Assembly (NCBI GenBank): GCA_027920525.1
Contig: CP115858.1
Coordinates: forward strand, 868,001-932,000
Direction: 5' to 3'
DNA from: Chryseobacterium daecheongense
Lineage (GTDB): Bacteria > Bacteroidota > Bacteroidia > Flavobacteriales > Weeksellaceae
DNA length: 64,000 nucleotides
Shown here: positions 59,579-64,000 of the stretch, one piece after another
How the letters are laid out: each line of letters opens with the position of its first letter
How positions within the stretch are numbered: position 1 is the stretch's first letter
Made by a program: the position numbers and the translations under genes
The notes under the pieces: generated by a model
What the model was told of the DNA's origin: nothing
Seen by the model: only the letters and a program-made list of their open reading frames with translations
The model's database searches: none

Positions 59579-61879
59579 ATGAATATATCCCAAAATATCT
59601 CGTTAAAGGTACTTCTGACAGTATTTATACTCCTGTGCTCGAAGACTATTTTCGCGCAAAAAGTCGTCCGTTACGAGCTATATGTAAAAGATACCATAGT
59701 TAATTACGCAGGTAAAGAAAAAAGAGCCATTGCAGTAAACGGGCAAATACCGATGCCTACATTGACCTTTACGGAAGGTGACATTGCTGAAATAGTGGTC
59801 CACAACCAGTTAAAAGAAAATACTTCGCTGCACTGGCACGGAGTCTTTTTACCCAATAAGGAAGATGGTGTGCCTTTTCTCACCCAAAATCCAATAAAAC
59901 CAGGTGAAACCTACACTTATCGCTTTCCAGTGATTCAAAACGGTACTCATTGGTACCATTCCCATTCAGGAATGCAGGAGCAAATTGGTATGTATGGGAG
60001 CCTCATCCTGAAAAAGCGTGAAGAGGATAAAAGATTTAGAAAAGGAATCGACGATTTGCCAACCGTTCCTGTTATTTTAAGTGAATGGACAAACCTTAAT
60101 CCGGACAATATTCACAGAATGCTTCATAACGCCAATGATTGGGCAGGAATAAAAAAGAATGCAACACAATCTTATGTCGAAGCTATCAAGGAAGGTTATT
60201 TTAAAACCAAAATCGCCAATGAATGGAAGCGTATGACAGCAATGGATGTAAGTGATGTGTATTACGATAAAATATTAATGAACGGGAATAACGCTACAGA
60301 TTTAAAAACCGTTGATGGTAAAACATTAAAAGCCGGCGATAAAGTAAGGTTACGAATATCAAACGGTGGTGCATCATCTTACTTTTGGCTTCGCTATGCA
60401 GGAGGAAAAATAACGGTTGTCGCCAACGATGGAAATGACGTTGAACCGGTAGAAGTCGACCGTTTGATCATTGCCGTCTCCGAGACTTATGATGTAGTTG
60501 TAACAATTCCTGAAGATGGTGTTTCTTACGAGTTTTTAGCTACTACTGAAGACAGAACCCAGTCAGCCAGTTATTACATTGGAAATGGGATAAAACAGCT
60601 TATTTCACCACTTCCAAAATTAAAATATTTTGAAGGAATGAAAATGATGAACGGGATGATGAAAATGAACGGAGACCTGAATGATATGGGCATGAAAATG
60701 AGCTTAAACCAAATGGATATGAATGTCGTGATGTATCCCGAAATTACAGGAGAAGCTAAGAAAAAAGGCAAGCAAAAGGAAGAACCCAAAGAAGACCACA
60801 GCAAACATACCATGAATATGGATATGGATAATGATCCCAACCGGTATAATGCCAATGCTTTGGGTGACATTAAAACGCTAAACTATGCCATGCTACAATC
60901 TCCTTTCGATACCACGCTTCCGAAAGATGCCCCGGTAAAAGAACTCAGGTTTACGCTTACAGGAAATATGAATCGATACGTATGGAGCATGGACAATAAA
61001 GTTCTTTCCGAAACAGATAAAATTCCGGTTAAAAAAGGAGAGATCCTGCGTATTACGATTTATAATAATTCCATGATGAGACACCCGATGCACCTGCATG
61101 GATTTGATTTCAGGGTGATCAATGGTAAGGGGGAAAAGTCTCCTCTGAAAAATGTTCTCGATATTATGCCGATGGAAACCGATACCATCGAATTCCTGGC
61201 CAATGAAGAAGGGGACTGGTTCTTCCATTGTCATATCCTTTACCATATGATGTCCGGAATGAACAGGGTATTTGCCGTTGGTGATTATAAGAATCCTTTA
61301 CTCCCAGACAAGGAAAAAGCCTATATGGCTTTGCAGATGGAAAGCAATATGCCACACTTTATGGCGCAGAATGATTTTGCTACCAATGGTAATGACGGGC
61401 AGGCCATGCTGCAGAATGCAAGATGGTCTTTAGGAACGGAATGGCGTCTGGGATACAACAGCATGCACGGTTATGAGGTAGAAACCCATCTGGGCAGGTA
61501 TATAGGTAAAATGCAGTGGTTTATGCCGTTTATTGGTTTTGACTACCGTTACCGGAAAATGGGAATCGACGAACACGAAACCAATATCTTCGGGCAAAAA
61601 AACGAAAAAGATAGCCGTAGGGCATTCAGTTTAGGTTTTATGTACACTTTACCGATGCTGGTTAATTTTCAGGCAGAAGTATATCATGATGGTATTGTGC
61701 GTCTGCAGCTCATGCGTGAAGACATTCCGATCTCCAGAAGATTGAGAGGAGACTTCATGATAAATACCGATAGGGAATATATGGCAGGGCTCAGCTATAT
61801 CATCAACAAAAATATCAACATCCGAACCCATTATGATAGTGATATGGGCTTTGGAGCAGGTATTACCTTAAATTATTAA
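59579..61879 (+). CDS. Multicopper oxidase fused to a predicted outer-membrane barrel
   Basis: This 766-residue exported protein has a signal peptide (1-26) and three cupredoxin domains with copper ligands HWHG (about 84), HWYHSHS (about 123), HPMHLHGF (502-509) and HCHILYHMMSGM (550-561). A Met-rich insert at about 345-425 is CopA/CueO-like. Residues about 600-766 differ: alternating aromatic strands (YEVETHLGRYIGKMQWFMPFIGFDYRYRKMG) ending in GAGITLNY resemble a CopB-type barrel. A single-chain CopA-CopB fusion would oxidise Cu(I) and anchor in the outer membrane. Confidence 0.85.
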   Translation: MNISQNISLKVLLTVFILLCSKTIFAQKVVRYELYVKDTIVNYAGKEKRAIAVNGQIPMPTLTFTEGDIAEIVVHNQLKENTSLHWHGVFLPNKEDGVPFLTQNPIKPGETYTYRFPVIQNGTHWYHSHSGMQEQIGMYGSLILKKREEDKRFRKGIDDLPTVPVILSEWTNLNPDNIHRMLHNANDWAGIKKNATQSYVEAIKEGYFKTKIANEWKRMTAMDVSDVYYDKILMNGNNATDLKTVDGKTLKAGDKVRLRISNGGASSYFWLRYAGGKITVVANDGNDVEPVEVDRLIIAVSETYDVVVTIPEDGVSYEFLATTEDRTQSASYYIGNGIKQLISPLPKLKYFEGMKMMNGMMKMNGDLNDMGMKMSLNQMDMNVVMYPEITGEAKKKGKQKEEPKEDHSKHTMNMDMDNDPNRYNANALGDIKTLNYAMLQSPFDTTLPKDAPVKELRFTLTGNMNRYVWSMDNKVLSETDKIPVKKGEILRITIYNNSMMRHPMHLHGFDFRVINGKGEKSPLKNVLDIMPMETDTIEFLANEEGDWFFHCHILYHMMSGMNRVFAVGDYKNPLLPDKEKAYMALQMESNMPHFMAQNDFATNGNDGQAMLQNARWSLGTEWRLGYNSMHGYEVETHLGRYIGKMQWFMPFIGFDYRYRKMGIDEHETNIFGQKNEKDSRRAFSLGFMYTLPMLVNFQAEVYHDGIVRLQLMREDIPISRRLRGDFMINTDREYMAGLSYIINKNINIRTHYDSDMGFGAGITLNY

Positions 61880-61897
61880 AGGTGGTACTTTAAAAAC

Positions 61898-61933
61898 AAA
61901 ATGGCTCGGGAGCAAAGCTCCCGAGCCATTTTT
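61898..61933 (+). terminator. Strong terminator after the copper cluster
   Basis: AAAATGGCTCGGGAGC and GCTCCCGAGCCATTTT form a perfect 16-bp stem with an AAA loop, followed by T. Confidence 0.93.
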
Positions 61934-62025
61934 ATTGAATGAATATATGCCTGAAATCCAGAATATTTTAACCCTTGGGGCATAATTCTTGTACGAATTG
62001 AATACACCACAAAAAAAAAGTAAAT

Positions 62026-62487
62026 ATGGAAAATCAAGAAACCGTAGCAGTCCTTAACGATCTGCTGCACATCAGCAACGACCGGATTGCCGGATTTGAA
62101 AAAGTAGAAGGAAAGGTATGGGAGTCTTATCCGGACATCAAAGATGATTACGATAAGATGATCACCCAATCAAAAATCATGAAAAATGAACTGATCAACC
62201 TGATTACCGAAAAAGGAGGAACTCCCGAAGATTCACCTTCTGTTGCAGGATCACTTCACAGAACATGGATTGACATTAAAAACTCTTTTCTCGTAGGGGA
62301 TAAGGTAGAATCTACCCTGGAAAATGTTGCTTTTGGAGAAAAAGCGGCAATAGAGGCCTATCAACAAGCTATCGATAGCGGACACCTTTATGATAAGAGC
62401 CTGGAGACCGTAAAAGAACAACTGCACAACATAAAACAGTCCTACGCCCAGTTTAAAAAAATGGGGGATTATAAGAAAAAGGATTAA
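62026..62487 (+). CDS. DUF2383 / PA2169 four-helix-bundle protein
   Basis: This 153-residue all-helical protein has a ferritin-like bundle (AVLNDLLHISNDRIAGFEKV, then GSLHRTWIDIKNSF and ENVAFGEKAAIEAYQQAI). DUF2383 proteins are stress-induced; no activity is proven. There is no signal peptide. The exonuclease gene follows after 33 bp and may be cotranscribed. Confidence 0.88.
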   Translation: MENQETVAVLNDLLHISNDRIAGFEKVEGKVWESYPDIKDDYDKMITQSKIMKNELINLITEKGGTPEDSPSVAGSLHRTWIDIKNSFLVGDKVESTLENVAFGEKAAIEAYQQAIDSGHLYDKSLETVKEQLHNIKQSYAQFKKMGDYKKKD

Positions 62488-62520
62488 CTAATATATACTA
62501 TTCACGAACTGATAAGGACC

Positions 62521-63306
62521 ATGAAAATAGCTACGTATAATGTAAACGGAGTAAATGGGCGGCTGCCTGTTCTGCTTCGCTGGTTACAAGAAGCACAACC
62601 GGACGTGGTATGCCTCCAGGAACTGAAGGCGCCACAGGAACGTTTTCCCCTGAAAGAAATAAATGATGCAGGATATAATGCCATCTGGCATGGCCAGAAA
62701 AGCTGGAATGGAGTAGCCATACTTTCAAAAGGATATGAAATCACAGAGGTTCAGAGGGCTTTGCCAGGGGATCCGGAAGATATTCAAAGCCGCTATATCG
62801 AAGCAATCATTGATCAGATTGTTATTTGTTGTTTGTATCTCCCCAATGGCAATCCTTATCCGGGACCAAAATTCGAATATAAACTGGCATGGATCGATCG
62901 CTTGAAAAAAAGAACAGATGAGCTTATAAAAATGGACCTGCCCGCCATTGTTATTGGTGATTTTAATATTATTCCGACGCCATTTGATGTACATAAACCC
63001 GAACGATGGGAAAATGATGCATTATATCGGATCGAAGTAAGAAAAGCTTTTGAGAAAATGCTTAAAAAAGGTTGGCTTGATTCTATCAGAACCTTGTTTC
63101 CTGAAGAAAAGATCTATACGTTCTGGGATTACCTCTACAAAGCATATGACCGCGATGCCGGAATCAGGCTTGATCATGTTCTGTTGAGCCCTTATCTATC
63201 ATCCAGGTTAAAATCGGGCGGTGTTGACCGGCATGTTCGTGGCTGGGAAAAGAGCAGTGATCATGCCCCGGTGTGGATAGAATTAGAAAAAGAAGGGAAA
63301 CAATAA
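62521..63306 (+). CDS. xth: Exodeoxyribonuclease III
   Basis: This 261-residue AP endonuclease / 3'-5' exonuclease has the family blocks MKIATYNVNGVNGR, QELKAPQERFP, WNGVAILSK, GDFNIIPTPFD, RLDHVLLSPYLSS and SDHAPVWIELE, which carry the catalytic Asn, Glu, Asp and His. It removes abasic sites in base-excision repair. It lies 33 bp after the DUF2383 gene. Confidence 0.95.
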   Translation: MKIATYNVNGVNGRLPVLLRWLQEAQPDVVCLQELKAPQERFPLKEINDAGYNAIWHGQKSWNGVAILSKGYEITEVQRALPGDPEDIQSRYIEAIIDQIVICCLYLPNGNPYPGPKFEYKLAWIDRLKKRTDELIKMDLPAIVIGDFNIIPTPFDVHKPERWENDALYRIEVRKAFEKMLKKGWLDSIRTLFPEEKIYTFWDYLYKAYDRDAGIRLDHVLLSPYLSSRLKSGGVDRHVRGWEKSSDHAPVWIELEKEGKQ

Positions 63307-63415
63307 CCCTATCTTTCCTGTTATCTTTTATTCCAGGCATATTAATAATAAATCTTTTAATTTTAGTTAAAAGATTTTTCGTAATATTATAGAACGTTTT
63401 ATAAAATACAAACAC

Positions 63416-63841
63416 ATGAAAAATACAAAATTATTACTGGCAGTAATGATCACTGCGACGTTTACCACTACAGGATGGGCTCAGAAAACAACTCCAAAAG
63501 TAGCAGGTGGGGATAAAGACCAACACGGGTGCATCGGTTCAGCCGGTTATACCTATTCCGTTCTAAAAGATGATTGCGTAAAGCTTTTTGAAGAAAAGAT
63601 ACAGCTGAGAGAAGCTAATCCTCAGAAATCCTACGTTTCCAATGCTGTAGTTATCTTGAGTAAAGACAAGAAAAAGGCGGAATTGTTCCTTCCTGAATCC
63701 AAGGGAAGTATCATTCTCAACAGAACCCTTGAATACTTAAACACATCGGTGTATAAAAGTAAAAAAGGAACGTATAACCTGAATAAAGAAAAGGATAGTT
63801 ATACACTCAGGAAAGGTAAGAAAATCATTTACAGTATTTAA
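63416..63841 (+). CDS. Secreted protein of unknown function
   Basis: This 141-residue protein has a signal peptide (MKNTKLLLAVMITATFTTTGWAQ). The mature part begins with a conserved-looking HGCIGSAGYTYSVLKDDCVKLFE, where two cysteines may form a disulfide, and continues with short lysine-rich strands. I do not recognise the family. Its own 109-bp upstream gap and terminator make it monocistronic. Confidence 0.78.
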   Translation: MKNTKLLLAVMITATFTTTGWAQKTTPKVAGGDKDQHGCIGSAGYTYSVLKDDCVKLFEEKIQLREANPQKSYVSNAVVILSKDKKKAELFLPESKGSIILNRTLEYLNTSVYKSKKGTYNLNKEKDSYTLRKGKKIIYSI

Positions 63842-63875
63842 AAAATAAAGCCTGCCGGTCAGGCTGTTGATGACC

Positions 63876-63905
63876 AGAGCCCGTTATTTGCTGATAACGG
63901 GCTCT
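63876..63905. terminator. Bidirectional terminator hairpin
   Basis: AGAGCCCGTTAT and ATAACGGGCTCT form a perfect 12-bp stem with a 6-nt loop between convergent genes. Confidence 0.92.
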
Positions 63906-63913
63906 GATTTTAT

Positions 63914-64000
63914 TTATTTTTCTTTAAGATCTTTTTTAATCTGCTTCTCAGCATTTTCAGCTTTTTTTTCCTGTGCTTCCTTCTCTTTACGCTGCTGCAC
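63914..64000 (-). CDS. C-terminal end of a leftward gene (continues outside window)
   Basis: The minus strand is open from the right edge to a stop at 63914-63916. It encodes 28 residues rich in Lys, Glu, Ala and Gln (KEAQEKKAENAEKQIKK), a likely coiled-coil or charged tail. The family cannot be judged from this piece. A terminator at 63876-63905 follows the stop. Confidence 0.6.
   Translation of the reverse strand: MQQRKEKEAQEKKAENAEKQIKKDLKEK

Overview
The window looks like chromosomal DNA from a flavobacterium of the Chryseobacterium / Weeksellaceae type. The evidence is the low G+C content, two SusC/SusD outer-membrane pairs, GLPGLI, DUF6428 and DUF3347 proteins, and promoters with the Bacteroidetes -7 element TAnnTTTG instead of sigma70 boxes. 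No rRNA, tRNA, CRISPR array, integrase, transposase or phage module was seen. Many genes are accessory: stress, metal and drug resistance, DNA repair and nutrient uptake.

Layout. 1-2.5 kb: the 3' end of an unrecognised gene, then a leftward operon of a small Cys-containing secreted protein, a small lipoprotein and a GLPGLI protein. 2.5-12.3 kb: three aldo/keto reductases, an AraC regulator, a ferritin-like DUF892 protein with a histone-H1-like tail, a low-affinity iron permease, a type II NADH dehydrogenase, and a MocR regulator divergent from an AhpD-like protein and two GNAT acetyltransferases. 12.5-17.2 kb: aconitase AcnA, a Nudix hydrolase, an AlkB-type dioxygenase and small stress-type proteins. 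17.4-22.5 kb: a mutagenesis cassette (XRE/S24 regulator divergent from dinB and a dnaE2-like polymerase) with a palindrome in the dinB promoter.

22.5-32.2 kb: a DUF2490 barrel, SusC/SusD pair 1 preceded by a Met/Cys-rich leader ORF, a PAP2 phosphatase, an MgtC-like protein and an MFS/DeoR pair. 32.4-39.5 kb: an orphan succinate dehydrogenase cytochrome b gene behind an NmrA-like gene, a cupin gene sharing a duplicated promoter block with it, two AraC regulators, an MFS exporter and a TetX-type flavin monooxygenase. 39.6-46.5 kb: a TetR-TolC-HlyD-ABC-ABC-permease-permease exporter resembling E. coli cecR-ybhGFSR, with a matching palindrome before the regulator and before the transport genes.

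46.6-49.2 kb: an arsenic operon (ArsR, DUF6428, phosphatase/arsenate reductase, ACR3) with two identical 17-bp operators. 49.3-56.2 kb: a DoxX protein, a LytS/LytTR two-component pair and SusC/SusD pair 2. 56.5-61.9 kb: a copper/periplasmic stress cluster ending in a multicopper oxidase fused to an apparent outer-membrane barrel. 61.9-64 kb: a DUF2383 protein, exonuclease III, a secreted protein of unknown function and the end of a leftward gene.

The most novel-looking signal is the leader ORF before SusC/SusD pair 1, whose last 14 residues hold six Met and two Cys. It sits behind a TAnnTTTG box and a 9-bp inverted repeat and is followed by short competing hairpins, which together suggest sulfur-responsive attenuation. 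All functional statements come from reading motifs; no database search was run.
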